Positions 45,155-54,208 of a stretch of 64,000 nt of DNA are shown one piece after another. The notes beneath the pieces were generated by a model. It was not told the origin of the DNA. It worked only from the letters and a program-made list of their open reading frames with translations, and searched no databases. The DNA is from an uncultured Lachnospiraceae bacterium. GTDB lineage: Bacteria > Bacillota > Clostridia > Lachnospirales > Lachnospiraceae. The DNA is taken from positions 88,159-152,158 of the forward strand of contig CATJTQ010000121.1 of assembly GCA_949743325.1 (NCBI GenBank), given 5' to 3'. The stretch's first letter is position 1. Every line of letters begins with the position of its first letter. The position numbers and the translations under genes were made by a program.

Positions 45155-46366
45155 ATGCAGAGATTAACCGATAAATTATTCTTAGCAGTGATAATTTTAA
45201 TATTTTTAGCAAATTATTCTGTACCATTAACATTATTTTTAGGCGGCTTACTGACCGCAGTAATTTTTTCGGGATTAACATATATTTTTGAAAATTCATA
45301 TATGAAATATATTACGTGTATAATTTATATTGTACTTTGCAGTTTTTTTCCCATGTTTTTTTATTTTACACCGCTTGTATTCCATGAAATTTTCTATAAC
45401 AGAAATCTAAGATGCCAGCCTTTAAAAAATGAAAAGGAATTACAAAACTCTATAAAAATATACTTATCCACATACAAAATAACAATACCATATCTATATA
45501 TTGTATTGTGCAACATTGCTTATATAATTGCTGCGGCAGCACTTATAATTTCACTTAATTTTCTCTTCTGCAATGAAGTTTTTTATGTGGCATTATACAA
45601 TTGTATATCTGCTTACTTAGCATATAATACTTTCAAAATTAATATAGCAGAACAAAAAAATATCGTACTTATGGACAACGCAACTGAAAATAAATTACTG
45701 CTGGAAGAAAAGAACAGAGTTCTTATTTCACAGCAGAGCAGCCAGATTTATGCTGCAACATTAAAGGAAAGAAACCGTATTGCCAGAGAAATACATGATA
45801 ATGTAGGACATATGATAACTCGCTCCATACTGCAGCTTGGAGCAATAAAAACGATAAATAAAGATAACAATATAAAACCATTGTTACAACAGCTGCAAAA
45901 GACTCTGGATGAGTCTATGAATAATATACGAAACAGCGTCCATGACCTTCATGACGAGGCAGTTGATTTGAAGCTTGCTATATATGAAATTGCAAAAAAC
46001 GTAGATAAATTTGAATTTTATATTGATTATTCAATGCAAGAAAACATACCCAAAAATATAAAATACAATTTTATTAGTATTCTTAAAGAAGGAATTACCA
46101 ATGCAGAAAAATATAGTAATGGAGACAAAATATCAATTATTGCAAGAGAACACCCCGCGTTCTATCAGCTTATTATAAAAGATAACGGGAAACTTTATGA
46201 TGGTGAAAACAGTAAATTTGTATTATCATCAATTGACTCTATAGATGGTATCGGACTAAAAAATATAAAAGAACGGGTGGAAGCCTTAGGCGGAACATTA
46301 AAAATAACATACAATGACGGATTTAAGATATTTGTTACAATTATGAAGGAGAAAAAATATGATTAA
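45155..46366 (+). CDS. Sensor histidine kinase, DesK/LnrJ-like (HisKA_3)
   Basis: A 403-residue membrane kinase. Hydrophobic segments fill about residues 8-165 (about five to six helices) with almost no external domain, an intramembrane-sensing layout. The dimerisation/phosphorylation motif is REIHDNVGH with His 214, and the ATP-binding domain shows EGITNAEKYS (N box), DNGKL and GIGLKNIKERVEALGG. Such kinases sense membrane damage and act on NarL-type regulators. The next gene overlaps by 8 bases and is the cognate regulator. The ABC exporter across the promoter gap is the likely target. Confidence 0.87.
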   Translation: MQRLTDKLFLAVIILIFLANYSVPLTLFLGGLLTAVIFSGLTYIFENSYMKYITCIIYIVLCSFFPMFFYFTPLVFHEIFYNRNLRCQPLKNEKELQNSIKIYLSTYKITIPYLYIVLCNIAYIIAAAALIISLNFLFCNEVFYVALYNCISAYLAYNTFKINIAEQKNIVLMDNATENKLLLEEKNRVLISQQSSQIYAATLKERNRIAREIHDNVGHMITRSILQLGAIKTINKDNNIKPLLQQLQKTLDESMNNIRNSVHDLHDEAVDLKLAIYEIAKNVDKFEFYIDYSMQENIPKNIKYNFISILKEGITNAEKYSNGDKISIIAREHPAFYQLIIKDNGKLYDGENSKFVLSSIDSIDGIGLKNIKERVEALGGTLKITYNDGFKIFVTIMKEKKYD

Positions 46367-46985
46367 TGTAATTATAGTTGATGATGATAATTTAGTTGCA
46401 CTTTCATTAAAAACGATATTGGAAGCAAACGAAAATATAGCTATACTTGCAACCGGAGAATGCGGTCAGGATGCAATAGAACTTTATAAAAAATATATTC
46501 CTGATATATTACTTATGGATATTCGTATGCAGGAATTAAACGGTCTTGATGCTGGATTACAGATTTTATCTCAATTTCCCGAGGCTAAAATTCTATTTCT
46601 AACAACTTTCTCTGATGATGAGTATATTTTAAAAGCTATCCATATGGGAGCAAAAGGATATATACTAAAACAAAACTTTGAATGTATAGCGCCTTCAATA
46701 AACGCTGTATATAACGGACAAACAGTGTTTGGAACTGAGATTATAGGCAGACTCCCGGAAATGATAAACAGAAAAAATAATTTAGATTTAGAAAAATATG
46801 ATTTATCAGAAAAAGAATTTGAGATAATCAGATATGTTGCAGACGGTATGAACAACAGAGAAATTGCAGCTGCACTATTTTTAAGCGAAGGTACAATCAG
46901 AAATTATCTAAGTATAATATTAGAAAAACTGCAGCTGCGAGACCGTACACAACTGGCAGTTTTCTATTATAAACATTATATATAG
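46359..46985 (+). CDS. NarL/LuxR-family response regulator
   Basis: A 208-residue regulator. The receiver domain has the acidic pocket VDDDN, phospho-acceptor Asp 54 in LLMDIRMQ, and conserved Thr/Lys positions (FLTTFSDD, GYILKQNF). The C-terminal HTH (about 145-205) shows the LuxR pattern EIIRYVADGMNNREIAAALF and GTIRNYLSIILEKL. It should bind DNA when phosphorylated by the kinase encoded just before it. Its last 10 bases overlap the convergent LiaF-like gene. Confidence 0.9.
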   Translation: MINVIIVDDDNLVALSLKTILEANENIAILATGECGQDAIELYKKYIPDILLMDIRMQELNGLDAGLQILSQFPEAKILFLTTFSDDEYILKAIHMGAKGYILKQNFECIAPSINAVYNGQTVFGTEIIGRLPEMINRKNNLDLEKYDLSEKEFEIIRYVADGMNNREIAAALFLSEGTIRNYLSIILEKLQLRDRTQLAVFYYKHYI

Positions 46986-47689
46986 TACACATTTACAGTC
47001 CCAAAGGCCGATGAACCTGAAATATTAATCGTTGGATAATCCGTGAGCTGATTTTTGCCATGCTCCCGAAAAACACCAAAAGAAACGGTTACACTATTAA
47101 CAATTTTCCAGTTTTTAGGAATATATATATTCGTAGTTCCAAAAGCATTATCTATTCTAATATCTGCCATTCCCTGCTGTATAATAGCATTATCAAAATA
47201 AACTGCTAATGAACCAAAGCTGTTGTCTATACTGGCAATCAGAAAATTATCAGAACTTACGTACTTTGTTGAATGTCCAAACGCATTTTTTATATAAATT
47301 TTCTCACCTGCAATATTAGATGTGCTTGCAGTGCTTTTGTTAGTTTCATAGTTTCCAAAGCCTCTGTCTATTTTCATATTTCGCTTCTGCTCTTTTAACA
47401 ACAGCTCTAATCCTATACTTGCTAAAATTGCAGCTCCCCAGACTGCTTTTTTTTCAATCCGCCATAAACTAAAAAAATCAAAATCCAACATAGTATAAAT
47501 CATTGCCAACGGAAGTAAAATCCCCCAAAAATTCATAGAAGGCAAACTTTTTATAATTATAACAATACTTACAATTATTATTAAAGTTTTTATTATACTA
47601 AAATCCCAAAATCCCCAAAACTGATTAGTAATTAACAGCACAGCCCCAAGCACAAAACAAATCCCCCAAAAAACACGATCTTTGTCCAT
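46976..47689 (-). CDS. LiaF-like membrane protein
   Basis: About 237 residues: four hydrophobic segments at about 5-105, then a beta-rich C-terminal domain. The latter has a repeated pattern (IDRGFGNYE, IKNAFGHST, IDNSFGSLAVYFDNA, IDNAFGTTNIYIP, ISGSSAFGTVNVYY) as in the LiaF/VraT cell-envelope-response family. LiaF proteins hold envelope-stress kinases in check. The start at 47689 is chosen because GGAGGAG lies 6 bases upstream; an in-frame ATG 24 bases earlier has no such site. It overlaps the regulator LytTR end region closely and is likely co-transcribed with it. Confidence 0.75.
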   Translation of the reverse strand: MDKDRVFWGICFVLGAVLLITNQFWGFWDFSIIKTLIIIVSIVIIIKSLPSMNFWGILLPLAMIYTMLDFDFFSLWRIEKKAVWGAAILASIGLELLLKEQKRNMKIDRGFGNYETNKSTASTSNIAGEKIYIKNAFGHSTKYVSSDNFLIASIDNSFGSLAVYFDNAIIQQGMADIRIDNAFGTTNIYIPKNWKIVNSVTVSFGVFREHGKNQLTDYPTINISGSSAFGTVNVYYI

Positions 47690-47690
47690 A

Positions 47691-48158
47691 TTAATCTCCT
47701 CCAAACTCTTCACGATTTGCTAATCTCTCTTTTAAGACCTTATAATATGTTCTTGAAACAAACACTTTCTTAGGTGTATGCAAAAACTCTACCACACTTG
47801 AAGACGGAATATTCCAGCTTATTGAATAAACTTTCCGTATATTTAAAATAGTCGATTTAGAAACTCTTATAAATATATATGGCAAAATTTTCTCTAATTC
47901 ATACAGTTTATTCTTAGAATAATACACCTCCTCTTCTGTATGAACAAAAACCTTTTTGTCCTGAGTCTCAAAAAACAAGATATCCTCAATCTGTATAAAA
48001 TATTCTTTTCCATCTCTCTCTAATACAATTTTATTCTCACAATCAGAAATATTAGATAGTGCCTGTTGGATATCTGAAACCTTCTTATTCAATTGTCGGC
48101 ATTTTATTATGACTTCCTCTTCCTCAAGAGTCGCATCAATTTCAATTCTCATCTTCAT
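47691..48158 (-). CDS. Stand-alone LytTR DNA-binding regulator
   Basis: A 155-residue protein made of a short N-terminal region (EIDATLEEEEVIIKCRQLNK) and a LytTR DNA-binding domain at about 45-150 (GKEYFIQIEDILFFETQDKK, then FIRVSKSTILNIRKV and VFVSRTYYKVLKERL). It has no receiver domain. Such short LytTR proteins usually sit next to a small membrane protein that controls them; here that is the LiaF-like gene, whose ribosome site lies inside the end of this gene. The TATAAT box lies only 6 bases upstream of the first ATG and no SD is seen, so the message may be leaderless. Confidence 0.8.
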   Translation of the reverse strand: MKMRIEIDATLEEEEVIIKCRQLNKKVSDIQQALSNISDCENKIVLERDGKEYFIQIEDILFFETQDKKVFVHTEEEVYYSKNKLYELEKILPYIFIRVSKSTILNIRKVYSISWNIPSSSVVEFLHTPKKVFVSRTYYKVLKERLANREEFGGD

Positions 48159-48164
48159 AATCGC

Positions 48165-48193
48165 ATTATATGTTTAAATAATAATATTGTAAA
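48165..48193 (-). promoter_or_regulatory. Promoter of the LytTR gene, suggesting a leaderless message
   Basis: Minus strand: TTTACA, 17 bases, TATAAT, with the -10 ending 6 bases from the ATG. A dyad TACCA-AC-TGGTA at 48202-48213 lies just upstream of the -35 and could be an autoregulatory site. Confidence 0.55.
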
Positions 48194-48254
48194 CAACTAT
48201 ATACCAACTGGTAAAAAAGTTAAACTAAGCTGTTCATTTTATAATTTATTTTGT

Positions 48255-48284
48255 TATTAAAAACCGGACAAAATATGTCCGGCT
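48255..48284 (-). terminator. Terminator of the hybrid kinase gene
   Basis: Minus strand: GCCGGACA, short A+T loop, TGTCCGG, then TTTTTA. It lies about 10 bases past the stop codon. Confidence 0.8.
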
Positions 48285-48293
48285 TTATAAGAA

Positions 48294-51200
48294 TTATTTA
48301 ATTAATTTTTGCAGTAGAGATATAAACACTTCCATATCCAAAGGTTTGGCAATATGTGCATCCATACCATTTTTCAATGCTGCCTCTTTATCTTCCTCCA
48401 ATGCATTTGCAGTCATTGCAATTATTGGAATTTTCTTTACATCATGTCTTGGCAATCTTCGAATTGTTCTTGTAGCCTCATATCCATTCATAATAGGCAT
48501 CTGAACATCCATTAAAATAGCATCATAATAATTTTCCGGCGCTCTTTCAAACATTGCCACAGCATCTGTTCCATCTGGAGCATTCTCCACAAGAAATCCT
48601 GCTTCTGTTAAAATAACTTCAGCAATCTCACGATTAAGTTCAATATCATCTACAAGCAAAATTCTCTTTCCACTAAAATCAGCTTTTGTCCATGGAGCAG
48701 TATCTTCTTCTTTAATATCAGCCAAATTATTTGTCGCTAACAGAACAGACTTCAAATCTGACATAAAGAGAGGCTTAGCACAAAAAGCGGATACCCCTGC
48801 CTGTTTAGCTTCTTCTTCTATATCCGTCCAATCATAAGCGGTTAAAATAATAATTGGCGCGTCACCTTTAACTGACTGTCGTATTCTTCTTGCGGTTTCC
48901 ATTCCACTAAGCTCCGGCATCTGCCAGTCAATAATATAAGTGTGGTAAGGATCTCCTTCCTCCATAGCGCTTTTAGCCCGATATACCGCCTCTCTTCCTG
49001 ATGTTGTCCACTCAGAACGAAGTCCCACTTGCTTAAGCATCTTATTTACACTATCGCAAGTATTAAGATCATCGTCAACAACAAGGGCTCGCATACCGTC
49101 TAATTCCTTGATTTTCTCTTTATTCTTTTCTACATCCTGCAATTTTAGTGATAACTCAACTTTAAATTCACTTCCTTTGCCAAGTTCACTTTCCACAGTA
49201 ATTGTACCATTCATCATCTCTACAATATTTCTTGTAATTGCCATTCCAAGTCCGGTTCCTTGTATGCCGCTCTGTGTTGTAGTTGTTTCCCTCTCAAACG
49301 GATCAAAAACATGCTTAACAAATTCAGGCGACATTCCAATTCCAGTATCCTTTATTATGAAAATATAATCTCCATAACCATGGCGGAAAGTAGTTTTCTG
49401 AATAATCCTGAAAGTTACAGTTCCACCAGCATGCGTATATTTAACAGCATTGCTCATCAGATTTATAAAAATTTGATTTAGCTTGAGCGGATCTGCGATT
49501 ACCTCTTCATTTGCCACTTCAAAAGTATCAATAAACAATTCCAGCTGTTTTGCCTTAACTTGAGGCTGAATTATATTGACAAGATTATGCATCAAATCTG
49601 AAATATTACATTCTTGTTCTTTAATTTGTACTTTTCCGCTTTCAATACGGCTCATATCCAATATATCATTTATAAGACTGAGCAAATGATTGCTTGAAGA
49701 GAGAACTTTTTTCAAACAATCGTGAACTTGATCTTTATTATCAATATGGCTCACCGCAATAGTTGTAAATCCAATAATTGCATTCATTGGAGTTCGGATA
49801 TCATGAGACATATTAGATAGAAATTTTGTCTTTGCCTGATTAGCATGCTGAGCCTGCATAAGCGCATCCTGAAGAGCCTGTGTCTGTTCTCTCTGTTTCT
49901 GAACTTGAGATGTTATATCCTTTGATACAACCATAACGATAATATCATTTGTATCATAATCTGTTGTCATTATAAATGTCTGCCGTATACACATTTGCTT
50001 ATCTGAAGAAACTTGACTCCAGTAATCAATAACAACCTCTGCAATCCCCTGATCGAATTGCTCCTTTAAGTTTTCCATATTTACTGTTTTTGCAAAATCT
50101 TCTTTAGATTCATCCAACGTAAATTCATACCAATGTTGAAAAAATTCAGATGCCTTGCATGGAATCGTTAATCCAAGCGAATCTAACAGAGAGATATTTT
50201 TTTCTTCCCCCTCATAAATAATCTCCTGCTCTATTAGATCTTTTGTTAAATTAAAATCAAATGTACAGAAAGAATCCGATGTAACAGCTATACGGTACTG
50301 CCTTTCTTTACGATTGGCAAGCGACATTTCTCTCTGAATATGAAGCTCCTGTTCCTTTATCTCTGTAATCATCTGGCGAATAAGCAAAACCTTGCTTGCC
50401 TTACCATCAACTCGTTCCAAACAAATAACGTTTGCATGTTCCCACTCTGGACTGCCATCCCTCATTACATGACACTCAAAACGAAGATCATTCTGATCCT
50501 CCAACGACTTAATTACTGAATCTTTCTCCAACATCCGTATAAACTCTTGACGTCCATCCTCTTCTATTACTCCTGATGACAGCTTCTCTACCAAATCATC
50601 ATATTTTCCGCTTATCGGAAGATCACTATACTCTGATCTTGTCCCAGCAAGATACTGATATGTCTCATTTTCCAAATCCAGCATCGCAAAACGTGAAAAT
50701 AATGTGTTTACACCACTTATTATATATGACATTTCTTTATTTTCATGCTCTAGTGCTTTCTTTTCACGTCCAGCTCTTATAATCAGCACCACAACATAAA
50801 CAGCAAACAAACCTATAAGCATTACTTCCAGCACAATACCAACAAAATTGTCAGCTTGTATCATCGCTTGAGTAACACTTTTAGGAAACATCTGTACTAA
50901 CACAAAATCATTTTCAGGAAGATGCATTATACAAATATTATCTGTCTTATTATTATCACATATAAAAGCGCCTTCTCCGCCGTTTTCAAAAATTTCTTGT
51001 GCCCCTTCTCCTGTACGCTTATCTATTACACCATCTTTTACTAATGCATCAACAAGATTTCCATCATATATATTGCTCCCAGAACCTGCTATCACCCTTC
51101 CGTCCGGCGCACACAAATACACATCCGCCGCCTCTCCAAAATATGTTGTTGACAGCATACTTTGCAGATACTGCTCAGCCAAATATGACCCTCGCAGAAT

Positions 51201-51683
51201 ACCAATTATCTCACCATTAAAACTTACTGGTGTATAAAAACAAATCATAGTCTCATCAAAAAAATAAGGATCAAATATTATTGTACTGTCGCTATTTCCA
51301 TTCATTCCCTCATCGTACAATGGTCTCCATGTTATATCACACGTACGTCCATCCGGCGTATGATCTATTCCTTCAGAATCTGTGTACATAACAGCATCAA
51401 ACAATGAATTTGCCTCAATCTCTTTTAGCATATCCAAACTTACTTCTGGTACACTAAGGCTCTCACCCAAAAAGTAAGCATATGTATTAATACGGCTTAA
51501 TGCATTATTTAATGTCTCATCAATTTTTAATGCCATCTGACGAGCTGAATCAACAGCATATGTTTTATTACGTTCCAATATGCTGCTTTTATTTTGCATT
51601 GTATACCAGAAAAACACCAAAACAACAACTATCAAAACTATAAAAACATAAATTATTTCTCTTGAAAGCTTTTTTCTCTTCAC
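48294..51683 (-). CDS. Hybrid sensor histidine kinase with two receiver domains
   Basis: A 1129-residue membrane kinase with a GTG start (AGAGAGG 8 bases upstream). Order: helix 1 (about 10-27), an extracytoplasmic Cache-type sensor (about 35-275; VSFNGEIIGILRGSYLAEQY), helix 2 (about 280-302), PAS-like regions, HisKA with His 627 (FLSNMSHDIRTPMN), and HATPase (LMSNAVKY, DTGIGMSP, GTGLGMAI). Two receivers follow with Asp 919 (YIIDWQMPELSG) and Asp 1059 (ILMDVQMPIMNG). There is no HPt domain and no output regulator beside it, so it is an orphan whose partner lies elsewhere. It has a consensus promoter and its own terminator. Confidence 0.93.
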   Translation of the reverse strand: MKRKKLSREIIYVFIVLIVVVLVFFWYTMQNKSSILERNKTYAVDSARQMALKIDETLNNALSRINTYAYFLGESLSVPEVSLDMLKEIEANSLFDAVMYTDSEGIDHTPDGRTCDITWRPLYDEGMNGNSDSTIIFDPYFFDETMICFYTPVSFNGEIIGILRGSYLAEQYLQSMLSTTYFGEAADVYLCAPDGRVIAGSGSNIYDGNLVDALVKDGVIDKRTGEGAQEIFENGGEGAFICDNNKTDNICIMHLPENDFVLVQMFPKSVTQAMIQADNFVGIVLEVMLIGLFAVYVVVLIIRAGREKKALEHENKEMSYIISGVNTLFSRFAMLDLENETYQYLAGTRSEYSDLPISGKYDDLVEKLSSGVIEEDGRQEFIRMLEKDSVIKSLEDQNDLRFECHVMRDGSPEWEHANVICLERVDGKASKVLLIRQMITEIKEQELHIQREMSLANRKERQYRIAVTSDSFCTFDFNLTKDLIEQEIIYEGEEKNISLLDSLGLTIPCKASEFFQHWYEFTLDESKEDFAKTVNMENLKEQFDQGIAEVVIDYWSQVSSDKQMCIRQTFIMTTDYDTNDIIVMVVSKDITSQVQKQREQTQALQDALMQAQHANQAKTKFLSNMSHDIRTPMNAIIGFTTIAVSHIDNKDQVHDCLKKVLSSSNHLLSLINDILDMSRIESGKVQIKEQECNISDLMHNLVNIIQPQVKAKQLELFIDTFEVANEEVIADPLKLNQIFINLMSNAVKYTHAGGTVTFRIIQKTTFRHGYGDYIFIIKDTGIGMSPEFVKHVFDPFERETTTTQSGIQGTGLGMAITRNIVEMMNGTITVESELGKGSEFKVELSLKLQDVEKNKEKIKELDGMRALVVDDDLNTCDSVNKMLKQVGLRSEWTTSGREAVYRAKSAMEEGDPYHTYIIDWQMPELSGMETARRIRQSVKGDAPIIILTAYDWTDIEEEAKQAGVSAFCAKPLFMSDLKSVLLATNNLADIKEEDTAPWTKADFSGKRILLVDDIELNREIAEVILTEAGFLVENAPDGTDAVAMFERAPENYYDAILMDVQMPIMNGYEATRTIRRLPRHDVKKIPIIAMTANALEEDKEAALKNGMDAHIAKPLDMEVFISLLQKLIK

Positions 51684-51715
51684 GCAAACACCTCTCTGAT
51701 TTCTATATTTTTTCC

Positions 51716-51745
51716 ATTATATAATGTCTGCACATTAATTGTCAA
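51716..51745 (-). promoter_or_regulatory. Consensus promoter of the hybrid kinase gene
   Basis: Minus strand: TTGACA, 18 bases, TATAAT, giving a short leader of about 25 bases before the GTG start. The rest of the 373-base divergent gap is A+T-rich, with only this and the IbrA promoter recognised. Confidence 0.65.
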
Positions 51746-52002
51746 TCAGACAAATTATATACATAAAATATAACTTTATTACTGTTATAGGCATAAATTA
51801 TTTTCAACTCATCAATGCCGGAATAATTTTTTATATTTTAGGCACATTTTTAACAGTCCTTAAACCAATAAAAATATTTTTTACTTAATGCCACTGTCAA
51901 TAAACATAATATACAATATATTTTTCAGTTCAGCAAATTAAATATATGATACTTTCAAACCTTATCATAACTACTGCCTTATTTGATAATAAGCGAAAAA
52001 TC

Positions 52003-52031
52003 TTGATATTTGTCAATTTATGTAATATAAT
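52003..52031 (+). promoter_or_regulatory. Sigma-A promoter of the IbrA-IbrB-like operon
   Basis: TTGATA, 17 bases, TATAAT. It lies downstream of the upstream in-frame ATG at 51946 and therefore supports the start at 52057, with a leader of about 20 bases. Confidence 0.7.
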
Positions 52032-52056
52032 AGGCGTAAAAAGGCAGGTGGTGGAA

Positions 52057-53376
52057 ATGAAAAGAAAGTATATTGATATAAATGTATATGAAGCATTTCA
52101 GAATCGTTTGGATTACATTTTTCAAGAATTTGAAAATATTTATGTCTCTTTCAGCGGCGGCAAAGACAGCGGACTTTTGCTGAATCTTGTTCTTGATTAT
52201 ATGAAGGAACATAATATACAAAAAAAACTTGGTGTATTTCATCAGGACTTTGAAGCTCAATATTCCGTAACTACAACATATGTTGAAGCCACGTTTGAGA
52301 AATATCTTGATCGCATTGAACCTTATTGGGTTTGTCTTCCTATGGCTACACGTACTGCATTAAGCAGTTATGAGATGTATTGGTACCCATGGGACGACAC
52401 AAAGGAAGATATATGGATACGACCTATGCCAGACAAGCCATATGTAATAAATTTACAGAACAATCCTTTTCATTACTATGAGTATAAAATGCATCAGGAA
52501 AATCTTGCCAAAAGATTTGGCCGATGGTATAAAGAACTTCACGGCGGCAAAAAAACTATCTGCCTGTTGGGAACGCGGGCTGCAGAGTCATTGCAGCGAT
52601 ACAGTGCTATTGTACATAAGAAAAACGGTTATAACGGAAGCTGCTGGATATCTAAAATGTTTAAGGATGTATGGTGCGGCTCTCCATTATATGATTGGAA
52701 AGCAAATGACGTGTGGATTGCAAACTATAAGTTTGGATATGAATACAATGCTTTATATGATCTATACTATAAGGCTGGTCTTAAACCTGAACAGATGAGA
52801 GTTGCCTCACCGTTCAATGATTATGCTAAAGACAGCCTGCATCTATACAGAGTACTTGAACCTGAAACTTGGGTTAAGCTTCTCGGACGCGTTGAAGGCG
52901 TTAACTTTGCTTCTATATATGGCAGAACTACAGCAATGGCATACAGAAATATTAAACTGCCAAAAGGACATACTTGGAAATCATACACTAAATTTCTTCT
53001 TAGCACACTCCCAAAACGGATGAGAAACGCTTATATTGAAAAATTTAACACATCAATAAAATTCTGGCATGAAACAGGAGGCGGGCTTTCTGAAGAGACA
53101 ATACATGAATTAACTGAAAAGGGCTATAAAATCAAACGAAACGGTGTATCTAATTACACTCTTAACAAAAAATCACGAGTAATATTTCTTGAACAAATTC
53201 CTGATCATACAGACGATATTCTATCTACAAAAGAAACTCCAAGTTGGAAAAGAATGTGCTTGTGCATTTTAAAAAATGATCATGCCTGTAAATCTATGGG
53301 ATTTGCGGAAACTAAAAAGCAGAGAGAGAAAATTGAGAGAATTAAAATTAAATACCGCAGTTTGGAGGCGATATAG
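52057..53376 (+). CDS. IbrA-like PAPS-reductase-family protein (with DUF3440-type C-terminus)
   Basis: A 439-residue protein. Residues 33-39 (SGGKDSG) are the PP-loop of the ATP-pyrophosphatase/PAPS-reductase fold; FHQDFEAQY and CLLGTRAAESLQRY fit the same fold, followed by WKANDVWIAN and a C-terminal DUF3440-like region. Sulfate reduction genes are absent, and the downstream ParB-like partner matches the IbrA/IbrB pair first described in E. coli as activators of immunoglobulin-binding protein genes; biochemical activity is unsettled. The start at 52057 is chosen for AGGTGG 6 bases upstream and the promoter position. Confidence 0.83.
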   Translation: MKRKYIDINVYEAFQNRLDYIFQEFENIYVSFSGGKDSGLLLNLVLDYMKEHNIQKKLGVFHQDFEAQYSVTTTYVEATFEKYLDRIEPYWVCLPMATRTALSSYEMYWYPWDDTKEDIWIRPMPDKPYVINLQNNPFHYYEYKMHQENLAKRFGRWYKELHGGKKTICLLGTRAAESLQRYSAIVHKKNGYNGSCWISKMFKDVWCGSPLYDWKANDVWIANYKFGYEYNALYDLYYKAGLKPEQMRVASPFNDYAKDSLHLYRVLEPETWVKLLGRVEGVNFASIYGRTTAMAYRNIKLPKGHTWKSYTKFLLSTLPKRMRNAYIEKFNTSIKFWHETGGGLSEETIHELTEKGYKIKRNGVSNYTLNKKSRVIFLEQIPDHTDDILSTKETPSWKRMCLCILKNDHACKSMGFAETKKQREKIERIKIKYRSLEAI

Positions 53377-53913
53377 TTGGATTTTACAAGTCCTGTCTAC
53401 AATATAAAATCTGTACCGATTGAAAAAATTGTACCTAATACATACAATCCTAATTCAGTTGCCCCTCCGGAACTGAGATTATTGTATGACAGTATAAAGG
53501 AAGACGGTTATACAATGCCTATTGTCTGCTATTATTCTCAAAAAGATGATTTATATATAATTGTTGACGGCTTTCACCGCTACAGAGTAATGTTGGAGCA
53601 TGAAGATATATATAGGCGTGAAAATGGTATGCTTCCAGTATCTGTAATTGACAAGCCGCTCGCTCAAAGAATGGCAAGTACAGTTCGACATAACAGAGCA
53701 AGAGGAACTCACTCCGTTGATCTAATGGGTAATATAGTAAGAGAGCTGCATGAACTTGGAAGATCTGACGCATGGATATCAAACCATCTTGGTATGGAAA
53801 AAGATGAAATTCTGCGTCTTAAGCAGATTACAGGTCTTGCATCACTTTTCCGCGAAGTAAATTTTGGCAAGGCGTGGGTGCCTGAAGATGATTCCGATTC
53901 AGCTGACAAATAA
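53377..53913 (+). CDS. IbrB-like ParB/sulfiredoxin-fold protein
   Basis: A 178-residue protein with an N-terminal ParB/Srx domain: VPIEKIVPNTYNPN, YDSIKEDGYTMPIV, then the nucleotide-binding signature VDGFHRYRVM, followed by RMASTVRHNRARGTH and a short HTH-like region (RSDAWISNHLGMEKDEILRL). It starts with TTG immediately after the TAG of the IbrA-like gene; GGAGG lies 8 bases upstream. The direct junction implies fixed stoichiometry with IbrA. ParB-fold proteins of this kind use CTP or ATP; which one applies here is unknown. Confidence 0.83.
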   Translation: MDFTSPVYNIKSVPIEKIVPNTYNPNSVAPPELRLLYDSIKEDGYTMPIVCYYSQKDDLYIIVDGFHRYRVMLEHEDIYRRENGMLPVSVIDKPLAQRMASTVRHNRARGTHSVDLMGNIVRELHELGRSDAWISNHLGMEKDEILRLKQITGLASLFREVNFGKAWVPEDDSDSADK

Positions 53914-53940
53914 TAATTTATTGTAATCAATTATCTGTTT

Positions 53941-53970
53941 AAAGTACCGTTTAATGTCGGCACTTTTTTA
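53941..53970 (+). terminator. Terminator of the IbrA-IbrB-like operon
   Basis: AAAGTACCG and CGGCACTTT arms with an 8-base loop, followed by a run of T (one mismatch in the stem). Confidence 0.75.
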
Positions 53971-54045
53971 ACCTATCTGTCTTGTCTACCCATACATTTT
54001 TAGATTAATTCATACATATTGTTTAGATGCTCTTATGAAAATGAA

Positions 54046-54085
54046 ATAGCCGAGAGATTTTCATATATGAAAACCTCTCGACTAT
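54046..54085. terminator. Bidirectional hairpin in the convergent gap
   Basis: Arms 54046-54065 and 54066-54085 (ATAGCCGAGAG.. against ..CTCTCGACTAT) with two mismatches. T-rich sequence lies on both sides. It is 120 bases beyond the stop of the coiled-coil gene and 130 beyond the IbrB-like gene. Confidence 0.6.
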
Positions 54086-54208
54086 ATATTTTATATAGCA
54101 ATGGTTTCTTAATAACATTCCTATATCTTTAAATATTTAAAACGATAGTTTTATGTCACAGCAGATCACTACTTTGACATCTAAACATAATTGTTTTCTC
54201 TATTCATC

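Noticed and set aside
45464..45472. Single exact DnaA box
   Set aside because: Isolated and inside the histidine kinase coding sequence; one such match in 64 kb is near chance.
51946..52056. Upstream extension of the IbrA-like gene
   Set aside because: The consensus promoter lies inside it, and the ribosome site fits the ATG at 52057.
52057..53913. Prophage or IS remnant around the PAPS-reductase/ParB pair
   Set aside because: No integrase, structural or transposase genes, and no flanking repeats found.
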